Below are positions 36,597-48,149 of a stretch of DNA of 64,000 nucleotides, in pieces. The notes under the pieces are model-generated. The model worked only from the letters and a program-made list of their open reading frames with translations, made no database searches and had not been told where the DNA came from. This stretch comes from Kryptolebias marmoratus (Eukaryota; Chordata; Actinopteri; Cyprinodontiformes; Rivulidae): contig NC_051449.1 in NCBI RefSeq assembly GCF_001649575.2, forward strand, positions 18,542,487 through 18,606,486, given 5' to 3'. Made by a program: the position numbers and the translations under genes. Positions within the stretch are counted from its first letter, which is position 1, and each line of letters starts with the position of its first letter.

Positions 36597-38186
36597 TCAC
36601 GTGCGGTGTGGCGACAGCAAGAGTCTCTTGGTCAGCGTGTACCTCACTTCAGGTATCTGTTTGACTTTACCAGGCTGACTGGAGCCCTCCTTCTGGCCCA
36701 CGTCATTGTTCACATGGAGGAGGATGGAGGTCAAGTCCTCACCCCTAAAATTATGGATAAAAAAAAAATCATCACTTTGACTGTCTTGTACAACAACACT
36801 GATCACATCAGATCAACAGAACAGGAGATATTTAAAAATGTTTTTGACTTTTCAGATACTTCATGATTATATCTTTTTTTAAATTTTCTCGTTTTTTACC
36901 TAGGGCAGCGCTCCTTTAGCTGCTGACACACAGACTGGACAAACCAGCTCCCATCTACTGGGTGTCTAAATGCTGCGTGATCTTCAACAGTGGCAACAGC
37001 AACAAGATAGTCTGCTTCCTGCGGGACGGACCACGGGTCTCTATACGTCTCCCCGTCCTTCATTAGGACGCCTTGCTGTATTTGCCCTCCCTGGCAGGCC
37101 TGGATCAGGAACACTTTGGGCTTCCCGGTGAGGGCCGACTGTTCGGTCGCCTTGAAGGCCCTCGTCACGTCTTTAATGGCAAGAGGTTCGGAGTCCGTAC
37201 CCAAAACCTCTCCCTTCGCCCCGTGACTCAGAATGCAGCAGACGAAGGCATCGCCGTGCTCAAGGGCCTGCTGAGGAGCAGCGAAGCCGCCGCCGGACCA
37301 CTCCTCGACCCCCGGCTCCGGCGGCCAAACACTGTCCCCGAGGGACGCAAAGGACGCCAGCGTCTGAGCCATCTGGTCCCTGGTTTGGTCCTTGCACATG
37401 AGCACCCTGAAGCCCAGCCAGCTGAACACCTCCGCCAGGCTTTCTGTGGGGGACATAAAAAAAGGGGAAATTAATTAAGCTGGGACAAACGGGACAAGGC
37501 TGCCAAAGAGGGCAAGGAAACGTACGTGCGTCTTTGTTTGTCCCCCTTCTCAGCGAGCTGAAGGTGAAATTCTCGTTGTTGATGATCACACAGAGGCCCA
37601 CGGGCTGGCTTCCCAACGCATACGCCTCATCCTAGAAACGGCGGAAAGAAAATGATCCATCTTCGAGTTTCAATTCACGACGTGTTCCAGCAAAAGGAGG
37701 CGTTCGAGTTGGACCTCACCTTCTTCTGCCTCTTGGACTCCTGCACCATATCACCTGAGTGAAAGTGAAGCAAACACGCAAATGTGAAACTCTGACAATG
37801 ATTTCTGGATGTGAAGTTAAACACAAGTTAAAGTGTGTGTGTGTGTGTGTGTGTGTGTGAATACCACAATAAGGAGAGGAGGCCTGGACAGGTGTGGGTA
37901 AAAGGCAGGCATGCCTCAGCTCAGGGAAGGTTGTCTTGATCTCCTCATCAGTTTGTAGGAGGTCCAGGAAGGCTTTGGAGGTGTTTTCTCCTTTGTTCAT
38001 AATCTTATCCACGAGCTCAACAACGTGCCCCTCCACGTCTTTATTACTGATGCTTTTTAGGTTGTTGTACTCCCGCGAAGTGATCAAGTTTGTCTCCTGA
38101 GCTTTGTTCAGGATAAGGGAGTAGTCAGCGCATAAACCCTGCAGGATGCGGGTTTTATTGCGCCTCAGAGTGTCTCTGGCCGACAT
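36597..38186 (-). CDS. casp20: CARD-containing caspase-8 paralogue (CARD-Casp8 / caspase-20 type)
   Basis: Five minus-strand exons join in frame: 37865-38186, 37720-37754, 37526-37631, 36900-37443 and 36597-36744 (TGA). The product is 384 aa. Residues about 1-92 are a six-helix CARD (RRNKTRILQGLCADYSLIL through ENTSKAFLDLLQTDEEIK), not DEDs. The protease domain begins near QPVGLCVIINNENF, with catalytic His228 (ILSHGAKG) and Cys271 in an intact QACQGG. The small subunit has EADYLVAVATV, FVQSVCQQLKERCPRGED, and ends YTLTKRLLLSPHRT. Large- and small-subunit motifs are closest to caspase-8/10. Fishes are known to carry such a CARD-Casp8 gene; its partner adaptors are poorly known. The symbol is a proposal. 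The ATG exon has an acceptor just upstream (CCTCAG), so a 5' UTR exon precedes it. It lies on the same strand as casp8 and catip. Most of the protease domain is in one 544-bp exon. Confidence 0.9.
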
Positions 38187-38313
38187 TCTGCCTGAGGAAA
38201 GTGTTACTATCAGCCCCTTTTTTCTTTACTCCTCAGAGAAGAAAGGGCTGCTTTCCTTTTCGTGCGGTGAAATCGAAACCATGCAGAAAAATGGCGCGCT
38301 GGCTCAGACTTAC

Positions 38314-38400
38314 CGTGAAAAACTAGTGCTGTTCGTGAAAGTCTCCCTTTACAGTAACTTAAGGAGCCAGGTGAGGGTCTGAGGTGAGTGAGAAGGAATA
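38314..38400 (-). other. casp20: Probable 5' UTR exon of the CARD caspase gene
   Basis: A consensus donor (GTAAGTCTG on the minus strand, 38313-38305) lies 128 bases upstream of the start codon and pairs with the CCTCAG acceptor just before it. The outer limit is a guess. Confidence 0.5.
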
Positions 38401-38688
38401 CCTCGTGAGGAAGTAGTAGTTGAATCGTAGTAATCGTACAATAGTGCTCGACTTGTCTTCAGATGTGGTCCGTTGCTGCCCCCTCCTGGCGAAGAGGGGA
38501 ACTGTACCGTACGAAAAAAGCAGTGTTTTCTCTGTCCTCTCTGCGTTACCAAACAAACAAAGTAATGGTTACAATGTGAACAAACTGGTGTGATTTAATA
38601 TAGCTACAGTAACGACGATAAAGCAATAAACAGAACAACCACATAAGAGTACCTTTAAAATTACTACTGCAAATATGGTGATCAGTCG

Positions 38689-38760
38689 TCCCTGGTGGTC
38701 TAGTGGTTAGGATTCGGCGCTCTCACCGCCGCGGCCCGGGTTCGATTCCCGGTCAGGGAA
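38689..38760 (+). tRNA. tRNA-Glu (anticodon CTC)
   Basis: The 72-base sequence folds as a full cloverleaf. The acceptor stem pairs TCCCTGG with TCAGGGA. The A box is TGGTCTAGTGG and the B box GGTTCGATTCC (38739-38749). The anticodon stem CGGCG/CGCCG holds loop CTCTCAC with anticodon CTC (38722-38724). A TTTT run begins at 38764 and serves as Pol III terminator. No CCA is encoded, as expected for a eukaryote. Confidence 0.97.
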
Positions 38761-39170
38761 CCTCTTTTATCTGTTTTTTTTCTAAACCTACATTTCTTAA
38801 AAGCTGTAAAGATTAATTTAAATAAACGAAACAAATCATTAGTACTTTTAAATATAATATTCTACAAATAGCTTCTAGAATTGCGCTGCTAAAGGTGGCT
38901 GCATGTTGGAGTAGCTCTGTTCCATTCATTCTGAGATATTGCTTTTGAAAACTTTATTCCTCTTGTTTTTCTTGATGTAAATCACTTTTTTGGATGATTA
39001 TTTCCTCTGGTATTGGATGCTGTGCAGCTGGAAGCATTTTTACTGAAATCTTTTTGCTTTTGGACTTTTTGTTATGACGCGTAATCATGACAACAAGGTG
39101 GCTTTTTCCACAATCGGGAGCAGCTGATTAACATCTTTTACTCTTCAGTGTTAAACGTGGAGAACCCTGA

Positions 39171-39536
<366 letters not shown>

Positions 39537-39574
39537 TAACAACTCTTTAATGAAACCAGGATTATGAGCTACAA

Positions 39575-39630
39575 CAACATTTAATATCCCTTTGGGATTA
39601 ATAAAGTATTTTTGAATTGAATTGAAGTAA
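39575..39630 (+). repeat. LINE 3' terminus
   Basis: CCCTTTGGGATTAATAAAGT is followed by TTTTTGAATTGAATTGAA, a standard fish LINE ending with a short tandem tail. Confidence 0.55.
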
Positions 39631-40404
39631 AACAGTGCACTGTTGAGTACTCCAGTGCTTTTATGCATTCCTATGACAGGCACTTAATTATCCACCTCTA
39701 AAAGTGTCTCTATATTTATATAGGTATGCACCCACACCAATTACATACCAAGCTCGGTCACAGGATGTGAGCTATTATTTTTTTATTGGCATTTCGAGTT
39801 ACTACGTTGACATGATTCACTAGAAACGATGCCATTAAAACCCAACACAAACCAATGAGCTGAACTAACAGAGTGAGAGGTCTGTTAGCACACAAACTTT
39901 CTACCACCACATCTTTTTAATGATACATAAACAAATTACACATCAAATCGTAGGCATTTATATCTACTTTCAGGCGATGCTTCTACTATCTCTTTGGGGC
40001 TTATGGTTTTCTCTTAAATAGCTCCAGAAGGCAGAGTCCGACCACTTGGCCACCTATCCTCATCCATTATTATGATGTCTGAACCTGTTTTTCTGATCGG
40101 GGTGTTTTTAACCTGTCATATCTCTGACATAAAGCACTGTAGAAATGTGAAATTTTACATCAGTGACAACCAATCTCTCCTTTCACTTGTGTCCATGATT
40201 TTTTTCAATACGCCTTATAGTTTTTTCACAGCAACAGTTTGATGTCATCTTTCTGACAAAATGTCGCCCTCACCTGTCTCTGTGGGCCCTAATGGCAGGA
40301 GAAATCTGGCTTCTGATTGGCTGAGGCTGTTACCAGGCAGATTAGGCAGAAACATCATTCGTTAATATAGCAGAGCTTCTGCACATCAAAATGGCAGCCA
40401 CATA

Positions 40405-40819
40405 CAGGGGTTAGACAATGAAACTGAAACACCTGTAATTTTAGTGTGGGAGGTTTCGTGGCTAAATTGAAACCAGCCGGGTGGCCAATCTTCATTAATT
40501 GCACCAGTAAGAGCAGAGTGTGAAGGTTCAATTAGCAGGGTAAGAGCACAGTTTGGCTCAAAATATTGCAATGCACACAACATTATGGGTGACATACCAG
40601 AGTTCAAAAGAGGAGAAATTGTTGGTGCACGTCTTGCTGGCGCATCTGTGACCAAGAAAGCAAGTCTTTGTGATGTATCAAGAGCCACAGTATCCAGGGT
40701 AATGTCAGCATACCACCAAGAAGGACGAAGCACATCCAGCAGGATAACTGTGGATGCAAGAGGAAGCTGTCTGAAAGGGATGTTCAAGCAGGTGTTTCAG
40801 TTTCATTGTCTAACCCCTG
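40405..40819 (+). mobile_element. Tc1-type MITE, 415 bp, perfect 31-bp inverted ends
   Basis: Inverted ends 40405-40435 and 40789-40819 (CAGGGGTTAGACAATGAAAC...) match at all 31 positions and are flanked by TA on both sides. Inside, an ATG at 40585 opens an 83-codon frame with a Tc1-like helix-turn-helix (FKRGEIVGARLAGASVTKKA, DVSRATVSRVMSAYHQEGR); it then runs out through the right end. The catalytic domain is deleted. The exact ends suggest recent movement. Confidence 0.9.
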
Positions 40820-40999
40820 TAGTTCACCTGATTTGACTGTTAGGATAAACCTCAGACATTTTTGTTTCTTCCATCATGTTTGAGAAAAGCAATAAAAAAT
40901 GGTGGTTGATAGTTTCAACAAGATGGCTGCCATAGGTAAATGCACCAAGTGGCAGGCCCCTTCAGAGTTTCTCCAGGAACCTTTCTACTGTAGTTACCC

Positions 41000-42040
41000 T
41001 TTATGACCCTTTATCACCCTAGACTGAGTTGTTTTTTTTCCTTTTCACTTTTATTGTAGATTATGGTTTGTGACACAATAAGATGTAAATTGTGTTCAGT
41101 TATTAAACGATACTGACTGAGATTTGCATCGGATCAAATCAAACCGGGCAGCAGGTCTTTGCAATGTTTTGTATGAGTTGTGGAAAGAAATCTCTCCATT
41201 TATTAGCCGCCTGTCTTAGGTGAAAACCATCTGAGTGGTTTTTCTTGGATCTTTGGCAAGCAGCTCTACTTCATTTCCTCAAACTGTTAAATGACTAAAC
41301 ACACTTATAATACTAACACTTAGCATATCAGGGAAATACTCGAAAAACTGACAAATGCATTTGTATGGACTGTAACGTTGACTAAAGTTATTTATTAGAT
41401 TAAGAGCAGGGTTTTTCAAGTTTCACCCGCTGTAAAACTCACACAATTCACATTTCACACACTTTCACAGAGTAAAAAAGAAACGATTTACCTACTGGGG
41501 CTGAAGCAATCACACAGACAAGACAAAGTTTTAAGATAAATTTGGAGTGGCACTTGGTTTATTAATTTACCGTTCTTCCAGTGTGAAAAACCTACAAAAA
41601 TCGGCATTTTGTGAAACCAAAAGAAAAGTGTACAAAAGCTCAGTGTTTTCCAGAGATAAAATGTGTTTATGGGAACAAGGTCCAAAAATCAGGAGGTAAA
41701 GAAGTTCTCATTTATTACGAATGACCTAAACGTGGCAAATTTCCAGTCCATACTGTCTTGTTTCTGCCTCTCCTAAAATCTCCTTTGTCTTCTTCATATT
41801 ACATGAAATGAAGCACTCCCCCCTTTCATAATCTGAGCCCTTCACGGCTGCAGGGAAGTTTTTTTTTTAAAATCTTCTCGTGTTGTTTTCATTTTACCTA
41901 CTACAAAAACAGTGTCTGTGGTTTAACCAGAAGAAACTACGCTCGGAGAGATCTCTACTCTTGTGGTGTGCGCACATGAGTGAAGAATGACGAGGAGCAG
42001 AACAAAAAAAAAGAAAGAGGTCTTGATTTCCTGCAGCTCT
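41000..42040. other. Spacer with no recognised gene
   Basis: Nothing exon-like or conserved was seen between the Tc1 MITE and the presumed receptor promoter. Confidence 0.4.
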
Positions 42041-42050
42041 GTACAGTATG

Positions 42051-42144
42051 TGACGTCACACGTCAAATTTCCCCAAAATCTTATTATCACTTTGTCTTGC
42101 GGCAGAGAAACACAGCCAGCGTCGGGGTGGAAGGATTTCAGCAG
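42051..42144 (+). promoter_or_regulatory. Possible promoter and first exon of the cytokine receptor
   Basis: A perfect CRE (TGACGTCA, about 42051-42058) is followed by a stretch ending in a consensus donor (CAGCAG then GTAAGG at 42145). The placement upstream of the receptor exons on the same strand suggests a 5' UTR exon; this is a guess. Confidence 0.3.
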
Positions 42145-44218
42145 GTAAGGGCTTCATATTTACTCTATTTACAGGAATTTGATCAAACTATAGCTCCCTG
42201 GATGCTTTCTTATGAGTGTTTATTTATAAGAAATGAATATTCTACCTAAGTGTGAGGGACTGTTTATCAGTTTGACAGCTGTGTGGAAACAACACAGACC
42301 TCCCCGGGACCTCGCTCTCGTTGTGTAGGAGATATTTGTGTCTCTGAACGTTTTAAGGTCGACGTGAAGAGTCCGTACAGAAACTAGGAAAGCATTTTCT
42401 CTAAATCTGATTCTATCCCCTCTGAGGTAACTTACAGGAACTCTCAATGAAAGCACTTGAAAAAAGGGGAAGTTGAAAAGCCAGGAAATCACTCAGCGTG
42501 CACACTGTGACAGAAGAGTGTCTTTGCTGCTCGTGGTGGGTCTAAATAAGACACCCACCTTGTGGGGTTGTAAATAATTTTAAATAGATCTCTCTTTTTT
42601 TTCTTTTTTTTTAATGCCGGGGTACGAAACGGTTGATTTAAGGGAGAATTTCCTCAAAGACAGTAATCTGAGCTTGTATTTTATTTTATTTTTTTTCCTA
42701 AAACCCCTATAGGTTGTGCTATGAGGGCGTGTTCTGCTCTTCCAGTGTTTTGGTGCAGTTTCCAGTTGTTGTCGGCTTCCAGGAGTGGTGGGTGACTCTA
42801 CTCTACACTACTAACACACACACACACACACACACACCCACAGAGTTAAAGAAACGGTGGTCAGCTTTGGCTACACAAACAACAGGGCAGGAGCATTTCC
42901 TAATCGGGGTGGTGTACCCTTTTAGATTTCCTCTTCCTCTTTGCACAAAATTCTTTGAAAGCAGACTTCTCCACCGCCCAGATTGAAAGATAAAGAAAAC
43001 CCAAAGCCGAAGCGATAATGATAACGAGATGAAATGGCATCTTAACTGATGCTCACACTAGGCTGCATGCTATTAGGCGATGAGCTCGAATGTTCATTGT
43101 TTTCCTTCCCTTTTCTAACTCTGGATCCACGTTTCCTTACAGCACGGAGCGAGGACATCTCAGAAGTTTGTGGCTTTGCGCCCAATGAAGTGAGATTTGA
43201 AACATTTGTTCCTGTTGGGGAGTGAGAAAGTGGCAAATAACAAAAACAAATCATCACACCGGGCTCCGATTCTGTCTGCCTAATTTGGGCCAGCGTTGGA
43301 GGGTTCTTAGCGCACCTACATTTTACACAAGTTCCCCATTCACACAACTCTCACAGAACCGCCGCCTCTCACTCAGAGCGGGTCGTATTTATACTCAAAC
43401 CTGTCTGTGTCTGTGTGTATGTAGAGTTCTGAACCAGTCCAGTCTGTTCTTTGGCAACCCTTGGTAATGATTCCTTTTCATAGGTTAGAAAATAATTTAG
43501 ATTCACAGTTTGACTCTGTTAACCCAGTACTCCTACAGCTTTAAATCCCAAGAACATCCTGCCAACCTTAACTATAGTCCTATGGACTACTAAAGGCCTT
43601 GTGAAACTTATTCAGTGTTATAGTTTCACATTGATTCATCTACGTTTAATTGATATTGTTCATCAACAAAATAATAATAAGAAAAAATAGACTGCACAAG
43701 GTTAGTAAACCTCATTTATGACAAATGGAATCAACATTTAGACAAACCTAAAAACAACCTTATAGATAATCTCGCTGGCATTTGTTCCACTGCTTTGTAT
43801 AGAGAATCGTGATTGTGTTTCACTGCGTGATTTTGTGTCAGAGTGTGTGTGCAGGTATGGTGGTTTGGGTGTTCCTTCTTCGTCTACCTTTGTGTGTTAA
43901 ACATCACGAACGTGCGCGTGTGTGTGAAATCACACACAAACCTCATGTCTAATTATCACAGTTATCACGTCAAACAAACAGAACCCAGAACAGAACCAAA
44001 ACCATTCAGATTCCTCACACACACAAACACCAGAAACATTCAGAACATCACATACAGCTCACACACTCACATACAAATATTAGTAGAACCCTCTAATGTT
44101 TCTGTCTGCTTGTTTTTGTTATTTGCCACTTTTTCACTCCCCGACATTTCCCTTCAACCAGTATCACAAAGCAGCTTTCGCCCAACTGTCTGCTTGATGT
44201 TTGTGAAAACGGTTTCAG

Positions 44219-45866
44219 GTTGGGGTGCAGAAATCCAGAGAGTCTTTCGAAGTCATGGAAATGTCAGACCTGGAGGACGCCTTCACCTGCCTCTTGTACC
44301 CAACACACGTGATAAACTGCTCCTGGTCATTCCTCACCTTGGAGGAGGATACTCAGCTTCTCCTTTACATCAGGTACTCACTGCGTTTCACCGTCTCACA
44401 CATTATTGGGCTGCTCTTCTGTTGAACTCACCAATGTTTTAGAGCAAGGACGGAGTATCTTGTCTTGAGCGATTGTCTTGTCTTTCTCCTTCTAGGGAAT
44501 GTGAAAATGACACTTTGGTTGATTTGCACAACCCCGTCTCTGTGGAAAGAGTTGGGTCGAAGTCTTGGCATTTCAACGACAATGAGAACAATCACATAGT
44601 TGTTGTCTTCAACATGTCCCAGATTGACACATGGAAAGTTTACGCCGCCAAGTACGAACTGGATGTGCTAAGTAAGGCTCCCGGACACACACTGTTTGCT
44701 TTTGTTTAGTAGCTACACATGATAACACTGTACACATGATCAGATCTTTGATGTAAATGATGGTAAATCTTGGATATCTCCTTGTGGGGAAGGTTTAAAA
44801 TGGTCAACAGTAGTTAAACTACAGAAGCGTTCTAAAATATTTTCAGATGTAAATAATGCATGACACGTTTTAGCCCCTGATGTCAGATGGTAAGAAAATA
44901 AGACATCTGCAGCATCTCAACTATCTGCTGTCAGTGAGTGTGGCGGAGGCTGTAGGAGGTTATGAAGCAGTGGTGTGGACTCGAGTCACATGACTTGGAC
45001 TCAAGTCCGACTCGAGTCATTAATATTATGACTTTAGACTTGACTTAAAAAAAATGTTCAGAGACTTGTGACTTGAATTGGACTTTAACCTGTTTACTTG
45101 GAAAGACTTGATATTTTACCCATAATCTAGAGTTTAAAACACATTATTTACAAAGTGTGTTAATTCATTTCGCTCATTCCGTATTAACAAACGCAGACCG
45201 TCTCTCTGTCTTTTCACACTCTGTACATATGTGTGTGCGAGCTGCAGAACAGCCAATCAAATGAACCAGATTTAAAAAACAAAGAAAGAAAAGAAAGCAG
45301 GTTCTGGACCTGAACTCAAAGAGAGTTACTCTCCGTCTCCCCGTCATAATGCTTAAACGGGTCCAGTTCAATCCCAGGATGGATCCTATGTTTTAAAGAC
45401 ACCTGCGTCGGGAAATCATATTGAGAATAAATAGACTATTTACTGCAGTCAGTGCGTTAAGCATTAAGTCAACTATTTTTTGCAGTTATTAATCTCTCTC
45501 AAAGTGCTCCTTCCACCACTCAGCAACATCCTCGGTCCAAGTCTGGAATTCTCCACCCATATAAAGCTCTGCCCAAACCTCCCTGAGGTCAGTTCAAAGT
45601 CCTTCTCCATGACCTTTTTTGAATTCTTCGCACACCTGAAGTTTTGCTTCCACAGCCACAGCCTTTTTGGCCACTTTGTCCTTCAGGAATCCTCTGGGAC
45701 ACCCAAAGCCCTAAAAGCTTCCTTCTGTCACTACCAGAGAACACCAGAAAGTCCTTCAGTCACTGTTGGAACAGGCACCAACACCTTTCAGAACGTAGCT
45801 CCTGGAAGCCGCATCTGCAGTGGAGACCTTGAACGCAGCCTATTTGTAGTTCATGTCTCCAGCCTC

Positions 45867-45924
<58 letters not shown>

Positions 45925-48149
45925 CTCTCCTGGACGTGTGACCTGAAGATCCTAACAGGGGCTTCTACCAAATGTGTCCCGATCCCCCTCACTACTTGTT
46001 TGGGTTGACCAGGTCTGTCTGACCAGTCTGTCCTTTCTTTACCTGAGCGTCAGAACCATACCACAAGCATCATAAAACCCACCCAAACATTGTAGGTGTG
46101 AGCTGATCTGTATGTCATCTGGTGTGTAATCGTATATCCGTCTGTATTACCACACACCTCCTTAACTTAACCTAATAATAGCTGGTGTTTCCCCAAGAAC
46201 AGAAGCTAACTAGTCATAGCAGGAAAAGCCTGGGTGAAACTGATAACACCAGTGGTGCCTTTCGTTGCCGTAGTCATGGTTGGTCTTGACAACAACAGTG
46301 AAACAACAACAGATCCTCCCATGCAGGGTTTATACAACACCGGGGTGCCTACATGCAAAAAGGTTGCATTAAAAACATAGAAAAATGTCATCAGTCAGTT
46401 TTATTATCTCAAGATTCCACCTTTGTTTTTGTGTGGCTTTCTTCTAAATGCAGTTGAAGTATCTTGTTCTGTGTAAAAGGCAGAAGATTAGATAATTACA
46501 GCTTTAATTAACACCTAAACTGCACGTCCAGTTTTCTCTTGAAGTACTTCCAGTTTAGGCGACACAGAAAAGATGGGGATTGACGCTGAGCTGGGTTTAA
46601 GTTTGGCCATCTGCAGTTAGGAGTCTACAGTCTGCAGCATCTCTCACAAGAACTTGTCACATTTTGTGTGCGTGTTTTTGCCACAGGGCTCCTGCCTCCG
46701 CCAGCGATTGTCACCGCGTCGATTGAAGACGGAAAGCTTTTCATCGCGTGGACTCCGCCCGACACGAAGACAACTTCCAATCCCTTCTGCTTCGATTACG
46801 AGCTGCACGTGGGTGAACAGGTATGGCGCGTCCCCTACTGTGTGCGGAGTGGATTCCCACCAGATGTGCAAACCGAGTTCCAGACATTCAAGTGTGAGCA
46901 GGTTAAGCTCACTGAAATCTTCTCTTTTCAAACAGAAAGTGTCGGGAGACCTGGCAGGTAAAGTGAATTTCACGAAGGAAGACATTGCTCCCACCCACAC
47001 CTACAAGGTCAGAATGAGGACCAGAGTGACAGATCAGTGCAGTGGATGTAGACACTGGAGCGAGTGGAGTCCCACAGTCAGTGAGTCGTCTCAGACACAG
47101 ACTTTTGATAAGTTTCTGCCTCTAGAAGCCTGAATACAACAAGAACCTCCTTGAAACAGTCTGTAACTCTCTGCGTGTTTGCAGCCGTGGAGCAGCCACC
47201 GTGCAGCCTCGACCCCCTGGTGATCGTCGCCGTTTCCCTCGGAATACCCATGATCCTCCTTGCTGTGCTGCTGCTGGTGCGCCATCAGAGGTAGTGTGAA
47301 TCAGGTCGACTGACTGAGACCGTGGCTGACGTGTGACACGCACTCACAGCTCCTCTAAGACTTCCCACCTCTTGTCACGCCTGTTATTTTAAAAAAAAAA
47401 AACTCCCTCAGTGAGTTATTTCCCGGCAGCTGCGTGAACTTTGTTGTTTCTTCTAATTATGAAACTGACCAGTGGCACAAAACACCTCCCCCCAAAAAAA
47501 ACAAAGAACAAAAGGTCAAACGTGACTTTCATGGGGGCAAGTGCTGAGAAGATTAGTTTAAAAAAAAGCAATGCAGAAAGAAGAAGTGTCTTGGCAATAG
47601 TTTTCAGCCGAAAAGCCACAAACCATCATCTACCTTACTCCAGACTTCCCTAATTTTTTAAGCAGAACTCCCCTTAATGAGCCAAAAAGAGGAAGTACAA
47701 TAAAGAAAAGAAATGCAAGAGCAGATAACAGAATGTTCTCCTTTTGAGTGGTTTTTGTTGTTTATCTGTCAGCGTTTAGGTTTCTAACACAAAGGCACAT
47801 GAAAATCAGAAATGTGTCCCGTTTTTGACGTTCATTTTGTGTGTGTGTGTTGTCTCAGGTTGACCAAAGTTCTCTTCCCTCCCATTCCTCGCCCTCCGCC
47901 GGAGTACAAATATTTCCTGGAAAGAAACGACCCACTCACTGTAAGCACATCCTCTTTATTTTTATTTATTTTTTCACACTCGTACGCTCACCGCTAATGC
48001 GGCCGCAGCACTTGCTTGTGTACACGCGCTCCTAAGGTTGATTTTGTTTTGTGTTGTGCTGCCAGTTCTTCCACCCTGCTCCCGCAAAGCACGAAGAAGA
48101 AGTCACCGAGGTGGAAGACGCAGAGCCAAACCCCGGGAGAACGTTTTAA
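44219..48149 (+). CDS. Type I cytokine receptor (IL13RA/IL5RA/CSF2RA-like chain)
   Basis: Seven plus-strand exons join in frame: 44219-44373, 44496-44671, 46687-46820, 46936-47080, 47185-47290, 47859-47940 and 48066-48149 (TAA). The first fibronectin-type domain has FTCLLYPTHVINCSW, the usual paired Cys followed by C-x-W. The second ends in WSEWSP, the WSXWS hallmark. A transmembrane helix (LVIVAVSLGIPMILLAVLLLV) is followed by a short tail of about 50 residues with a Pro-rich Box 1 (LFPPIPRPPPEY), the JAK-binding site. No tail tyrosine beyond the Box 1 region is apparent, so signalling likely needs a partner chain. The tail length and Box 1 resemble IL13RA1, IL5RA and CSF2RA; the orthologue is not settled. 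The signal-peptide exon is uncertain: candidates are an ATG at 42719 (MRACSALPVFWCSFQLL) or at 43857; the left end given is the first secure exon. It may start at 44219, 44231 or 44239. Confidence 0.85.
44970..45130. repeat. GACTCGAGTC-rich interspersed repeat
   Basis: TGGACTCGAGTCACATGACT and CCGACTCGAGTCATT lie close together with degenerate GACTT-AAGTC units, a pattern seen in many fish repeats. It lies in the intron between the two receptor domains. Confidence 0.5.
45480..45845. repeat. Possible retroelement fragment
   Basis: Phrases such as AGTGCTCCTTCCACCACTCA and AACATCCTCGGTCCAAG look like part of a fish retroelement. I could not assign a class. No intact frame crosses it in either direction. 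Confidence 0.25.
45868..45923. repeat. (GA)n microsatellite
   Basis: An almost pure GAGAGA tract of about 55 bases lies in a receptor intron. Confidence 0.95.

Noticed and set aside
38281..38340. Second upstream start for the CARD caspase
   Set aside because: The ATG codons here are on the plus strand; the minus strand shows a 5' UTR exon donor instead.
43843..44442. 199-codon frame with hydrophobic start over the receptor's first secure exon
   Set aside because: It runs in a different frame from the receptor domain and is composed of low-complexity CACACA sequence; its start overlaps a possible but unproven signal-peptide exon.
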